A stretch of DNA of 64,000 nt from Burkholderiales bacterium (GCA_020354665.1 CP070653.1:2805439-2869438); one strand, 5' to 3'; positions 43,282 to 52,540 are shown, numbered from the stretch's first letter. The notes: generated from the letters alone by a model not told the origin. A program made the numbers and translations.

Positions 43282-43878
43282 ATGCTCGAGCAGCGGATCC
43301 AGCAGCAGTTCTTCGAAAGTGCCGACCTCAAGTACCAGTCGGCCGAAGTGCTGTCACGCCCGATCGCCGACGCGGTTGGCGCGTTGGTCGGCTGCATCAC
43401 GGCCGGCGGCAAAGTGTTGGTGTGCGGCGGCGGTCGCAGTGCGGGCGCGGCGCAGCAGCTGGCAGCTGATCTGGTGGGGCGATTCGAGCGCGAGCGCCCT
43501 GGCCTCGCGGCGGTTGCGCTGTCGACCGATGGCGCTGTGCTGGCGGCGCTCGCTGAAGGATCCGAGTACGCGGCGGTCTTCGCGCAGCAGGTGCACGCAC
43601 TCGGACAGCCCGGCGATGTGCTGGTGGCGATCAGCGCCACCGGCGATTCGCCGGTCGTCCTTGGTGCCGTCGACGCGGCGCGTGTCAAGGACATGACCGT
43701 GGTCGCGTTGACGGGCCGCGGCGGCGGCGCGCTAGCGAAGCGGCTGAGCGACACTGACGTCAACGTCTGCGTGCCGCATGACCGCGTGAGCCGCATCCGG
43801 GAAGTGCATCAACTGGTGCTGCACTGCCTGTGCGATGCGGTCGATCTGCAACTCCTCGGAGAACAGGACTCCGCATGA
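43282..43878 (+). CDS. SIS-domain protein, DiaA/GmhA type
   Basis: The 198-residue protein has an N-terminal helix (RIQQQFFESADLKYQ), then the SIS core AVGALVGCITAGGKVLVCGGGRSAGAAQQLAADLVGRF and PGDVLVAISATGDSPVVLGAVDAARVKDMTVVALTGRGGG, and a C-terminal RIREVHQLVLHCLCDAVDLQLLG. This is the DiaA/GmhA family. Position between yraN and a BON lipoprotein equals diaA in E. coli, where DiaA stimulates DnaA assembly at oriC. The glycine-rich loop GGGRSAG differs from the GNGGSA of canonical GmhA, arguing against a heptose isomerase. It overlaps the next gene by four bases. Confidence 0.82.
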   Translation: MLEQRIQQQFFESADLKYQSAEVLSRPIADAVGALVGCITAGGKVLVCGGGRSAGAAQQLAADLVGRFERERPGLAAVALSTDGAVLAALAEGSEYAAVFAQQVHALGQPGDVLVAISATGDSPVVLGAVDAARVKDMTVVALTGRGGGALAKRLSDTDVNVCVPHDRVSRIREVHQLVLHCLCDAVDLQLLGEQDSA

Positions 43879-44519
43879 ACGAACTGAAACTAACCGCCCG
43901 CGTCCAACGACGGGTACTGCCTTCAATCCTTTGCGCAGCCGTTGCTGTGGCCAGCCTCGCCGGCTGCGCGCCGTTGGTGGTCGGCGGCGCGGTCGTCGGC
44001 GGCACGATGGTGGCAATTGACCGGCGCTCGTCGGGCGCGCAGCTCGACGACGAGTCGATCGAGCTCAAGGCCGCCAACCGCGTGCGCGAGGCGATCGGCG
44101 AACGCGGCCACGTCAACGTGACGAGCTACAACCGCCAGGCGCTGATCACCGGCGAGGTTCAGAACGAGGCCGACAAGATGGCTGTCGAACAGGCGGTGGC
44201 GCGCGTCGAGAACGTGCGCACGGTGATCAACGAGCTGGCGATCATGGGGTCGAGCTCGATGTCGGGGCGGTCCAATGACGCGATCCTAACGAGCAAGGTC
44301 AAGGCCACGTTCGTCGATGCGGGGGACCTGCACGCGCAGGACGTCAAGGTCGTCACCGAGCGCAGCGTCGTCTACCTGATGGGCCGCGTGACCGAACGTG
44401 AAGCCAATCGCGCGAGCGACCTGGCACGGCGCGTCGGCGGTGTGCAGAAGGTGGTGCGCGCGTTTGAGATCATCACCGAGGCCGAACTGGCCGACATGAA
44501 GCCCAAAGCGGTAAAGTAA
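43875..44519 (+). CDS. BON-domain lipoprotein (DolP/YraP-like)
   Basis: The 214-residue protein has a lipoprotein signal (RRVLPSILCAAVAVASLAGC) followed by a Gly/Val-rich stretch. Two BON domains follow, each with the typical V-x-V-x-x-x-x-x-V-x-L-x-G-x-V-x-x-x-x-x-x-x-A pattern: HVNVTSYNRQALITGEVQNEADKMAVEQAVARV and DVKVVTERSVVYLMGRVTEREANRASDLARRV. DolP of E. coli is an outer-membrane lipoprotein that supports envelope integrity and BAM function. Its start overlaps the SIS gene stop (ATGA), so the two are co-translated. It is convergent with the next gene. Confidence 0.9.
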   Translation: MNELKLTARVQRRVLPSILCAAVAVASLAGCAPLVVGGAVVGGTMVAIDRRSSGAQLDDESIELKAANRVREAIGERGHVNVTSYNRQALITGEVQNEADKMAVEQAVARVENVRTVINELAIMGSSSMSGRSNDAILTSKVKATFVDAGDLHAQDVKVVTERSVVYLMGRVTEREANRASDLARRVGGVQKVVRAFEIITEAELADMKPKAVK

Positions 44520-44559
44520 GTACGCGCTTACTAAATGGCGGTATGACCGTCCAGGCCCC

Positions 44560-45453
44560 TCAGCGCAGCCGCCGGATCAGGCTCGAGCTGTCCCAGCGCT
44601 GTCCACCCATGCGCTGGATGTCGGCGTAGAACTGATCGACCAGCGCCGTCGCCGGCAACCGTGAACCGTTGCGCCGTGCCTCGTCGAGGCACAACGCCAA
44701 GTCCTTGCGCATCCAATCGACGGCGAAGCCGAAATCGAAGCGGTCCTCGACCATCGTCGGGCCGCGATTTTCCATCTGCCAGCTCTGCGCTGCGCCCTTG
44801 CCGATCACCTCGAGCACTTGCTTCATGTCCAAGCCGGCCCGCTGGCCGAATGCAATCGCCTCGGCGAGGCCCTGGATTAGGCTGACCACCGCGATCTGGT
44901 TGACCATCTTGGCGAGCTGGCCGGCACCACTGGCCCCCACCAGGGTCACTGCGCGCGCGAATGCCATCACGACCGGCCTGACCGCCTCGAACGGATCGGT
45001 GTCGCCGCCGCACATCACCGTCAGGACGCCGTTTTGCGCGCCGGCCTGCCCGCCGGAGACGGGCGCATCGATGAATTGCAGGTTGCGCGCACGCGCGGCG
45101 GTGTGCAGCTCGCGCGCCACCGCGGCGGAAGCGGTGGTGTGATCGACCATCACAGCGCCGGCGGTCATGCCAGCGAACGCACCGTCGGTGCCGAGCACCA
45201 CGCTGCGCAGGTCGTCGTCATTGCCGACGCACGAAAAGACGATCTCGGCGCCCGCCGCCGCCTCGCGCGGCGTGGCTGCGCTCGCTCCGCCGTATTCGGC
45301 GACCCAGGCCTGTGCCTTTGTCGCAGTGCGGTTGTAGACCGTGACGCGATGGCCGGCGCGCGCCAGGTGGCCGGCCATCGGCGCGCCCATCACGCCCAGG
45401 CCGAGGAAGGTGACGCGCCGGGGCGTCACGGGGTCGTAGGTCTTGGTGCTCAT
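44560..45453 (-). CDS. 3-hydroxyisobutyrate/tartronate-semialdehyde dehydrogenase family protein
   Basis: The 297-residue enzyme has the start PRRVTFLGLGVMGAPMAGHLARAGHRVTVYNRTATK (NAD(P)-binding GLGxMGxxM). It has FIDAPVSGGQAGAQNGVLTVMCGGD, and the catalytic lysine region GQLAKMVNQIAVVSLIQGLAEAIAFG. This matches the beta-hydroxyacid dehydrogenase family (GarR, MmsB, GlxR). The exact substrate (3-hydroxyisobutyrate, tartronate semialdehyde or glyoxylate) is not decidable. ATG 45453 is well placed. Its neighbour pilU is on the same strand upstream, with a hairpin between them. Confidence 0.88.
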   Translation of the reverse strand: MSTKTYDPVTPRRVTFLGLGVMGAPMAGHLARAGHRVTVYNRTATKAQAWVAEYGGASAATPREAAAGAEIVFSCVGNDDDLRSVVLGTDGAFAGMTAGAVMVDHTTASAAVARELHTAARARNLQFIDAPVSGGQAGAQNGVLTVMCGGDTDPFEAVRPVVMAFARAVTLVGASGAGQLAKMVNQIAVVSLIQGLAEAIAFGQRAGLDMKQVLEVIGKGAAQSWQMENRGPTMVEDRFDFGFAVDWMRKDLALCLDEARRNGSRLPATALVDQFYADIQRMGGQRWDSSSLIRRLR

Positions 45454-45475
45454 CGGGCGCTCCGTATCAAAGCGA

Positions 45476-45500
45476 CAACGGCCGCATTGTGCGGCCGTTG
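45476..45500 (-). terminator. Perfect 11-bp hairpin after pilU, probable terminator
   Basis: CAACGGCCGCA (45476-45486), loop TTG, TGCGGCCGTTG (45490-45500) is a perfect stem between the pilU stop (45538) and the next leftward gene start (45453). On the minus strand the following bases are TCGCTTTGAT, giving only a short U-rich tract, so it may be a weak terminator or an mRNA-stabilising structure. Confidence 0.55.
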
Positions 45501-45537
45501 GCGGGGGGTCTGTCGGCTTGGCGCCGGCGCCCCAACG

Positions 45538-46674
45538 CTAAACGATGTTGAGATGCTCGGTGCCAGCGGTGAGGTCGGTCTTGCGCGAGCGCTGGCTGTT
45601 GAGCTTGATGTGCAGCCGCAGGTCGTTGACCGAATCGGCGTTGCGCAGCGCATCCTCGTAGTTGACGAGGTTGTTCTCGTACAGGTCAAACAGCGACTGG
45701 TCAAACGTCTGCATGCCCAGTTCGCGCGAGCGCTTCATCAGCTCCTTGATCCCGCTGACCTCGCCCTTGAAGATCAGGTCGGAGACAAGCGGCGTGTTCA
45801 GCATCACTTCCACCGCCGCGATGCGGCCCTTGCCTTCCTGGCGCGGCAGCAGCCGCTGCGAGACCATCGCCTTCAGATTCAGCGACAGGTCCATCAGTAG
45901 TTGCGGGCGGCGCTCCTCGGGGAAGAAGTTGATCATGCGGTCGAGGGCCTGGTTGGCGCTGTTGGCGTGCAGCGTCGCCATGCACAGGTGCCCCGTTTCG
46001 GCGAACGCGATTGCATGGTCCATCGTCTCGCGATCGCGGATCTCCCCCATTAGGATTACGTCGGGCGCCTGGCGCAGCGTGTTCTTCAGCGCCAGTTCCC
46101 ACCCGTCGGTGTCCACACCGATCTCGCGCTGCGTGACGATGCAGTTCTTGTGGGGGTGGACGAACTCGATCGGATCCTCGACCGTGATGATGTGGCCGTA
46201 AGAGTTCGCGTTGCGATGGTCGATCATCGCTGCCAGCGAGGTGCTCTTGCCCGATCCGGTCGCCCCGACGAAGACGACGAGGCCGCGCTTGGCCATCGCC
46301 ACCTCCTTGAGCACCTGCGGGAGGTTCAGTCCGTCGATCGTCGGCAATGTCGCGGGGATCGTGCGCAGCACCAGGCCGACATTGCCCTGCTGGATGAAGG
46401 CGTTTACGCGGAAGCGCCCGATGCCCTGTGGCGCGATCGCGAAGTTGCACTCCTTGGTCTTCTCGAACTCGGCAGCCTGGCGATCGTTCATGATCGCCCG
46501 TGCCAGCGCGATCGTGTGCTGGCCGGTCAGCGGCTGGGGTGAGACCTTCGAAATGCGGCCGTCGACCTTGATCGCCGGCGGGAAATCCGACGTCAGGAAC
46601 AGGTCGGACCCGTTGCGCGAAAGCATGAGGCGCAGCAGGTCGTTGGTGAACTTGGATGCCTGGTCTCGTTCCAT
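45538..46674 (-). CDS. pilU: Type IV pilus retraction ATPase PilU
   Basis: The 378-residue ATPase has LLRLMLSRNGSDLFLTSDFPPAIKVDGRI, GRFRVNAFIQQGNVGLVLRTIPATLPTIDGLNLPQVLKEVAMAKRGLVVFVGATGSGKSTSLAAMIDHRN (Walker A), HIITVEDPIEFVHPHKNCIVTQREIG (Asp box) and ETGHLCMATLHANSANQALDRMINFFPEE (His box). Differences from PilT such as GATGSGKSTS and the longer C-terminus identify PilU. It assists PilT in pilus retraction. ATG 46674 begins the MERDQASKF N-terminus. It follows the cyclic-nucleotide-binding gene in the pilT cluster. Confidence 0.93.
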   Translation of the reverse strand: MERDQASKFTNDLLRLMLSRNGSDLFLTSDFPPAIKVDGRISKVSPQPLTGQHTIALARAIMNDRQAAEFEKTKECNFAIAPQGIGRFRVNAFIQQGNVGLVLRTIPATLPTIDGLNLPQVLKEVAMAKRGLVVFVGATGSGKSTSLAAMIDHRNANSYGHIITVEDPIEFVHPHKNCIVTQREIGVDTDGWELALKNTLRQAPDVILMGEIRDRETMDHAIAFAETGHLCMATLHANSANQALDRMINFFPEERRPQLLMDLSLNLKAMVSQRLLPRQEGKGRIAAVEVMLNTPLVSDLIFKGEVSGIKELMKRSRELGMQTFDQSLFDLYENNLVNYEDALRNADSVNDLRLHIKLNSQRSRKTDLTAGTEHLNIV

Positions 46675-46730
46675 CACTGATACCTCGGAAGGCGATTCGG
46701 TGCTGTTGGCGTGGCAGGGCGCGGGCGCCC

Positions 46731-47378
46731 TCAGGAGCGGGAAAGCAATGCCGACAGGCGTGCGCTGACCTGGCGCAGCCTCAACGAAAGGCGCCGCGTT
46801 AGACCAGCGAGCAGAGCGAGCGCGAGGCGCGGCTCCTTTTCGATCACTTGCGTCAAGCGCGGCGAGTCGACCACCGCGAACACGCACGGCGAAATCGTCG
46901 TGCCGGCGCAGCAGCGCGCGCCCGCATCGAGCAGCGACATCTCGCCGAGCATTTCACCGGCGCGCGCCTCGGCCAGCCGCACGCGGCCACCCCACGGCTG
47001 CACGCGGTCGACCGCCAGCGCGCCATCGAGCACGATCAACAGGTAGTCGCCCTGTTCGTCCTGGCCGATCACTTGCTGTCCGGCGGGCACACTGACGAAC
47101 TGAAGGAAGTCGGCCAGGCGGCGCAGGTCTTCGTCACCAAGCGCCGCAACCGGTCGGTCGCTGCCCCACAGATCAACGAACAGTTCGCATCCCCGGCGGC
47201 GGTCGAATGGCTCAGCACGGACGTCGGCCGCGCGCGCCACCCACGTCGCCTGCATCGGGCTCTCGTCGGCGGCACGCTCGGCGAACATGGTGGAGAAGAA
47301 GTCCGACGTCTCGTTGTCGAGAACCACCGGACGGGAGTTCCCGCCGGCGCTATGGACGTGGTCGAGCAGTCGTCTCAC
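46731..47378 (-). CDS. Cyclic-nucleotide-binding domain protein between pilT and pilU
   Basis: The 215-residue protein contains one cNMP-binding domain (LADFLQFVSVPAGQQVIGQDEQGDYLLIVLDGALAVDRVQPWGGRVRLAEARAGEMLGEMSLLDAGARCCAGTT) with the phosphate cassette GEMSLLDAGARCCAG, where the usual R-S-A reads R-C-C-A. The rest is helical, with no DNA-binding domain. The GTG start at 47378 has GGGGAG before it and lies 16 bases after the pilT stop, whereas the longer frame would overlap pilT. A cNMP gene between pilT and pilU is the usual order in Burkholderiales as I remember. Confidence 0.8.
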   Translation of the reverse strand: MRRLLDHVHSAGGNSRPVVLDNETSDFFSTMFAERAADESPMQATWVARAADVRAEPFDRRRGCELFVDLWGSDRPVAALGDEDLRRLADFLQFVSVPAGQQVIGQDEQGDYLLIVLDGALAVDRVQPWGGRVRLAEARAGEMLGEMSLLDAGARCCAGTTISPCVFAVVDSPRLTQVIEKEPRLALALLAGLTRRLSLRLRQVSARLSALLSRS

Positions 47379-47394
47379 GAACAGCTCCCCGCCT

Positions 47395-48438
47395 CTAGCC
47401 CGGGAAGTTCTCGGGGAACTTGGCCTTGCCGCGCGCTTCCGCGGCCGAGACGACATTGCGCCGCACCAGTTCCGTAAGGTTCTGGTCGAGCGTCTGCATG
47501 CCCTGGTTGTTGCCCGTCTGGATCGCGGAATACATCTGCGCGACCTTGTTTTCCCGGATCAGGTTACGCACCGCAGCCGTGCCGAGCATGATCTCGTGCG
47601 CGGCAACTCGGCCCGACCCATCCTTGAGTTTGCACAGCGTCTGCGAGATCACCGCAACCAGCGACTCCGACAGCATGGCGCGCACCATTTCCTTCTCGGC
47701 CGCGGGGAACACGTCGACGATGCGGTCGATCGTCTTGGCCGCGCTCGACGTATGCAGCGTGCCGAACACCAGATGGCCGGTCTCGGCGGCCGTCAGTGCC
47801 AGGCGGATCGTCTCGAGGTCGCGCATCTCGCCCACCAGGATCGCGTCCGGGTCCTCGCGCAGTGCCGAACGCAGCGCGTTGGCGAACGACAGCGTGTGCG
47901 GGCCGACCTCGCGCTGGTTGACGAGGCACTTCTTGCTTTCGTGCACAAACTCGATCGGGTCCTCAACCGTCAGCACGTGGCCGTACTCGTTTTCGTTGAG
48001 GTGGTTGACCATCGCGGCCAGCGTGGTCGACTTGCCCGAACCGGTCGGGCCAGTCACGAGGACCATTCCACGCGGCTTGAGCGCCAGATCGGCAAAGACC
48101 TTGGGCGCGTTGAGATTCTCGAGCGTGAGGATCTTGCTCGGGATCGTGCGGAACACCGCACCGGCGCCGCGGTTCTGGTTGAACGCGTTGACACGAAACC
48201 GCGCGAGCCCCTGGATCTCGAACGAGAAATCGCACTCAAGCGTCTCCTCGTACGCCTTGCGCTGGGCGTCGTTCATGATGTCGTAGATCATGTCGTGCAC
48301 CTGCTTGTGCTCGAGCGGATCCACGTTGATGCGTCGCACGTCGCCGTGCACCCGGATCATCGGCGGCAATCCTGCCGAGAGGTGCAGGTCCGACGCCTTG
48401 TTCTTGACCGAGAACGCCAGCAGTTGGGTGATGTCCAT
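47395..48438 (-). CDS. pilT: Type IV pilus twitching motility ATPase PilT
   Basis: The 347-residue ATPase has DITQLLAFSVKNKASDLHLSAGLPPMIRVHGDVRRI, PRGMVLVTGPTGSGKSTTLAAMVNHLNENEYGHVLTVEDPIEFVHESKKCLVNQREVG, AETGHLVFGTLHTSSAAKTIDRIVDVFPA and the C-terminal AIRLIRE-like motif AAVRNLIRENK required for retraction. It powers pilus retraction and twitching. ATG 48438 gives the family's MDITQLL start. It heads a leftward pilT-cNMP-pilU operon and is divergent from yggS, with 74 bases between. Confidence 0.94.
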   Translation of the reverse strand: MDITQLLAFSVKNKASDLHLSAGLPPMIRVHGDVRRINVDPLEHKQVHDMIYDIMNDAQRKAYEETLECDFSFEIQGLARFRVNAFNQNRGAGAVFRTIPSKILTLENLNAPKVFADLALKPRGMVLVTGPTGSGKSTTLAAMVNHLNENEYGHVLTVEDPIEFVHESKKCLVNQREVGPHTLSFANALRSALREDPDAILVGEMRDLETIRLALTAAETGHLVFGTLHTSSAAKTIDRIVDVFPAAEKEMVRAMLSESLVAVISQTLCKLKDGSGRVAAHEIMLGTAAVRNLIRENKVAQMYSAIQTGNNQGMQTLDQNLTELVRRNVVSAAEARGKAKFPENFPG

Positions 48439-48512
48439 GAAGCCCAGCGATTGAGCCAAACGAAGCGCGATGGGCCGCAGGCGGCCCAGCGAGCACATAC
48501 TATCGACGCATT

Positions 48513-49205
48513 ATGGCGACGATCGACCAGACGTTACATCAAGTGCGCGCGCGCGTGGCGCGGGCCTGTTCCGCGGCCCACCGCGACGTGCAAAGCGTCA
48601 CGTTGCTTGCCGTAAGCAAGACGTTTGGGGCGGACGCGATACGTGAAGCCTTCACGGCTGGCCAGCGCGACTTCGGCGAGAACTACGTGCAGGAGGCGCT
48701 GGAAAAGATGTCGGCGCTGGCCGACTTGCGCGGCGAGCTGCGCTGGCATCTGATCGGCGCCGTGCAAAGCAACAAGACGCGCGACATCGCGCAGCATTTC
48801 GACTGGGTGCACTGCATCGACCGCCTGAAGATCGCTCAGCGGCTGTCTGCCCAGCGTCCGCCTGATCGCCCGCCGCTGCAGCTTTGTATTCAGGTCAATG
48901 TCAGCGGCGAGGCGAGCAAGAGCGGTGTAGTGCCCGCCGACGCGGTTGCGCTCGCGCTCGGAATCGCTGAACTGCCGCGCGAGCGCGTCCGGCTGCGCGG
49001 GCTGATGTCGGTACCCGAGCCGCAGCAAGGATTCGAGGCTCAGCGCCGACCGCATCGTGCGCTGCGCGAACTGCTTGCGGCGGCCAATGAACGGGGCTTG
49101 GCGCTCGATACGCTTTCGATGGGCATGAGCGCCGACCTCGAGGCTGCTATTCACGAGGGCGCGACGATCGTTCGGGTGGGCACCGCAATCTTCGGTTCGC
49201 GCTGA
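48513..49205 (+). CDS. yggS: YggS family PLP homeostasis protein
   Basis: The 230-residue PLP-binding protein has SVTLLAVSKTFGADAIREAFTAGQRDFGENYVQEALEKM with the PLP-lysine in AVSKTF. It also has ELRWHLIGAVQSNKTRDIAQHFDWVHCIDRLKIAQRL, QLCIQVNVSGEASKSGVVPADA and LSMGMSADLEAAIHEGATIVRVGTAIFGSR. This family keeps pyridoxal phosphate levels in balance and has no known enzymatic activity. It is the standard neighbour of pilT or proC in this order of bacteria. ATG 48513 is used. Confidence 0.94.
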   Translation: MATIDQTLHQVRARVARACSAAHRDVQSVTLLAVSKTFGADAIREAFTAGQRDFGENYVQEALEKMSALADLRGELRWHLIGAVQSNKTRDIAQHFDWVHCIDRLKIAQRLSAQRPPDRPPLQLCIQVNVSGEASKSGVVPADAVALALGIAELPRERVRLRGLMSVPEPQQGFEAQRRPHRALRELLAAANERGLALDTLSMGMSADLEAAIHEGATIVRVGTAIFGSR

Positions 49206-49377
49206 GATTCGTGCGCATTGCGCCCGCCTGGTTCGGCCGTCCGACGGCGAGCTTAGGGACGGCGCGAAGCATTCGTGCAACGGCCCGTGTCGGCGCTCGC
49301 GGGTGGCTCAAAATCCACGCCGACTGCCGCGGATTCCGCGACAGGCTCGACTAACCCTTTTCGAACAGGACCCTGCG

Positions 49378-52300
49378 ATGCTTGCTCCCGCCGACGACCT
49401 GGTACGGCCGCAGGCGCGTCTTCCCTACCCGTACCGGGACGAGATTCCGGTCGTCCGAGATCTCGCCGACAGGCTCACCGGCTGTCTCGACTGGGACGCA
49501 ATCGTCGCGATGGCCACGCCATGGGTCGAGGCCGTGCGCCGCAATCCCGCGCCGTTCTGGGCGATGGAATCGTTGCTGCGCGAATACCCCATCACGACGA
49601 CCGAAGGCCTGGCGCTGATGCGGCTGGCCGAGGCGCTGCTTCGCGTGCCGGACACGGAAACCGCGATCGCGCTGACCGCCGATCAGCTCGGCCGTGCGGG
49701 CTTCGAGGCCGCACATGAAGGCCCGCACCGCGTGCTGGCGCAGCTGTCGGCCAGCGCGATCGCATTGTCCAAGCGTCTGCTGCCCGAAGGCCCGGACCCG
49801 CCCGGGCTGCTGCAGCGGCTCGGTGCCCAGACCGTCGTTGCCGCGACCGTGCGGGCGATCCAGCTGCTTGGTCGCCAATTCGTGCTCGGTCGCGAAATCG
49901 GGGAGGCGATGGCCGAGGCTGCGGCGCAGCGCGGTCAACCGGCGGTCGCCCAGCCAGCGATGACGGCTGATCAACCGATCGCGGGTGGAAGCTTGCACCG
50001 CAGTCGGCTGCGGTTTTCCTACGACATGCTCGGCGAGGGCGCCCGCACCGGGGCCGATGCGCAGCGCTACTTCGCGGCTTACCGGCGCGGCATCGAGGCG
50101 ATTGGCGGCGGACGCATTGCCGCGTCGCCGCAGTCGGCAGACGGCATCTCGATAAAGTTGTCGGCGCTGTTCGCTCGGTTCGAGGATGCGCAACGCGGCC
50201 GTGTGTTCGGCGAGCTGCTGCCACGCATCGCCGAGCTGGTCGCCGTCGCCGCCGGGGCTAATCTCAACCTCACAATCGACGCCGAAGAGAGTGAACGGCT
50301 CGAGCTGTCACTCGACCTGTTCGAGGCGATCGCAAGGCAAGTTGCGAACGCCCATCCCCACTGGCAGGGCTTCGGGCTGGCGGTGCAGGCGTACCAGACG
50401 CGCGCCCTCGAGGTGGTGGACGAAGTGGCACGTATCGCGCGCAGCCACCATCTGCATTTCATGGTGCGACTCGCAAAGGGCGCCTACTGGGACACCGAGA
50501 TCAAGCGCGCGCAGGAGCTCGGGCTGGCCGGCTATCCGGTGTTCACGTACAAGCACCATACCGACATCGCGTATCTGGCATGCGCGCAGGCACTGATCGG
50601 CCACGCGGACGTGCTCTATCCGCAGTTCGCGACGCACAACGCGGGGACGATTGCGGCGATCTTGCAGATGGCACGCGGCAGCGGCGCGGCCTTTGAGTTT
50701 CAGCGCCTGCACGGCATGGCCGAGGGCGTCTACCGCGAAGTGCTTGCGGATCTGGACGTGCCGCTGCGCATCTACGCGCCAGTCGGCGAGCACCGCGACC
50801 TGCTCGCATACCTCGTGCGGCGGTTACTCGAAAACGGGGCCAACTCGTCGTTCGTGCACCAGCTTGCCGACGCCTCGGTCGGCGTGGAGTCGCTGCTGGC
50901 CAACCCGATCTCCGTCGGCGGAGAGCCTTCGTTGCCGTTGCCACATGCGCTGTACGGTGCGCAGCGCATGAATTCGCGCGGCGTGGATCTCGCCTGCGTG
51001 GCCGACCGGGCACCCCTCGAAGCCGCGCTCGCGACGCAGCGCGTGCAGGCGGTTGGCGAGGCGACACCTGCCGAGACCGACGCGGCGATGACGCGGCTGG
51101 CGGGTGGGTTTGCCGCGTGGAACGGCTCGTCGGTCACCGCTCGGGCCGCGACGTTGCGGCGCGCGGCCGATGCGCTCGAGGCGCGCATGCCCGAGTTCTG
51201 CGCGCTGCTCGTACGGGAAGCGGGAAGGACGCTCGGCGATGCGGTGGCCGAGGTGCGCGAGGCGGTCGACTTCTGCCGCTACTACGCGCAGCAGGCGTGC
51301 GCGCTGTTGGCACCGCAGGCGCTGCCCGGCCCGACCGGCGAGAACAACACGCTCGAGTTGCATGGCCGCGGTGTGTTCGTCTGCATCAGCCCGTGGAACT
51401 TCCCGCTCGCGATCTTTACCGGCCAGGTCGTGGCCGCCTTGGTGACGGGTAACGCGGTGGCTGCCAAGCCCGCGGAGCAGACCCCCTACGTGGCGCAACG
51501 CATGGTCGAACTGCTGCACGAGGCCGGCGTCCCGCGTGACGCGCTGGCGGCGCTGCACGGGCCCGGCGAGACGGTCGGCGCACGGCTGGTGGCCGACACA
51601 CGCACCGCCGGCGTCTGCTTCACCGGCTCGACCGCGGTGGCGCGATCGATCAACCGCTCACTGGCCGACAAGGATGGGCCGCTCGTGCCGCTGATCGCCG
51701 AGACCGGTGGCATCAACGCGATGATCGTCGACTCCACAGCGTTGCCTGAGCAGGTCACCGATGCGGTGATGCAAAGCGCCTTCCGCAGCGCGGGCCAGCG
51801 TTGCTCGGCACTGCGGCTCTTGGCCGTGCACGAATCGATCGCCGATGCTCTGATCGAAATGATCCGCGGGGCGCTGGCCGAACTCCAGGTCGGTGATCCG
51901 GCCGACCTCGCGACGGACGTCGGTCCGCTCATCGACGACGAGGCGTTCGCGACAATTGCCGGCCATGTCCAGCGCCTGCGGCAAGACGCCCGATACATTG
52001 GTGAAGCGCAACGCGTGGCCGACTACCCGAGGCTGCAGCCACCGATCGCGTTCGAGGTGGCGCGGATCTCGGACGTGACTCAGGAGGTGTTTGGCCCCGT
52101 GCTGCACGTCGTCCGCTACGACGGGCCGGTCGAGGCGGTGCTGGAGCAGATCCACGCGCTGGGCTACGGGCTCACGATGGGCATCCAGACGCGGATCGAC
52201 TCGCGTGCACGGCGGCTGGCTGGGCGCGCGCGCATCGGCAACGTCTACGTCAATCGCAACATGATCGGCGCAGTGGTCGGTGTCCAGCCGTTTGGCGGCG

Positions 52301-52431
52301 AAGGCCTGTCGGGCACCGGCCCGAAGGCCGGCGGCCCACATTACTTGCCGCGCTTCTGTGCCGAGCGGACGGTGACCGTCAATACCGCCGCGGCGGGCGG
52401 CAATGCGGAGTTACTGGCGGGGATGCGCTAA
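49378..52431 (+). CDS. putA: Bifunctional proline dehydrogenase/P5C dehydrogenase PutA
   Basis: The 1,017-residue enzyme has an N-terminal helical region, a PRODH barrel (GISIKLSALFARFEDAQRGRV, LNLTIDAEESERLELSLDLFEAIAR, MVRLAKGAYWDTEIKRAQELGLAGYPVFTYKHHTDIAYLACAQALI, FATHNAGTIAAI) and an aldehyde dehydrogenase domain (VFVCISPWNFPLAIFTGQVVAALVTGN, LIAETGGINAMIVDSTALPEQVTDAV, RSAGQRCSALRLLAV with catalytic Cys). It oxidises proline to glutamate. There is no N-terminal ribbon-helix-helix DNA-binding domain, so it is not autoregulatory like E. coli PutA. ATG 49378 is preferred to the GTG at 49303. Confidence 0.95.
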   Translation: MLAPADDLVRPQARLPYPYRDEIPVVRDLADRLTGCLDWDAIVAMATPWVEAVRRNPAPFWAMESLLREYPITTTEGLALMRLAEALLRVPDTETAIALTADQLGRAGFEAAHEGPHRVLAQLSASAIALSKRLLPEGPDPPGLLQRLGAQTVVAATVRAIQLLGRQFVLGREIGEAMAEAAAQRGQPAVAQPAMTADQPIAGGSLHRSRLRFSYDMLGEGARTGADAQRYFAAYRRGIEAIGGGRIAASPQSADGISIKLSALFARFEDAQRGRVFGELLPRIAELVAVAAGANLNLTIDAEESERLELSLDLFEAIARQVANAHPHWQGFGLAVQAYQTRALEVVDEVARIARSHHLHFMVRLAKGAYWDTEIKRAQELGLAGYPVFTYKHHTDIAYLACAQALIGHADVLYPQFATHNAGTIAAILQMARGSGAAFEFQRLHGMAEGVYREVLADLDVPLRIYAPVGEHRDLLAYLVRRLLENGANSSFVHQLADASVGVESLLANPISVGGEPSLPLPHALYGAQRMNSRGVDLACVADRAPLEAALATQRVQAVGEATPAETDAAMTRLAGGFAAWNGSSVTARAATLRRAADALEARMPEFCALLVREAGRTLGDAVAEVREAVDFCRYYAQQACALLAPQALPGPTGENNTLELHGRGVFVCISPWNFPLAIFTGQVVAALVTGNAVAAKPAEQTPYVAQRMVELLHEAGVPRDALAALHGPGETVGARLVADTRTAGVCFTGSTAVARSINRSLADKDGPLVPLIAETGGINAMIVDSTALPEQVTDAVMQSAFRSAGQRCSALRLLAVHESIADALIEMIRGALAELQVGDPADLATDVGPLIDDEAFATIAGHVQRLRQDARYIGEAQRVADYPRLQPPIAFEVARISDVTQEVFGPVLHVVRYDGPVEAVLEQIHALGYGLTMGIQTRIDSRARRLAGRARIGNVYVNRNMIGAVVGVQPFGGEGLSGTGPKAGGPHYLPRFCAERTVTVNTAAAGGNAELLAGMR

Positions 52432-52540
52432 TAGGGGCTCTGGGGATTGCTTCGATCGAATGGGCAGTTGAGTCGGCCCAGCCGCGACGTCGGTTTCATG
52501 CGACGATGCACACCCTCAGAACAACGCCGCCTCCGCTTCC

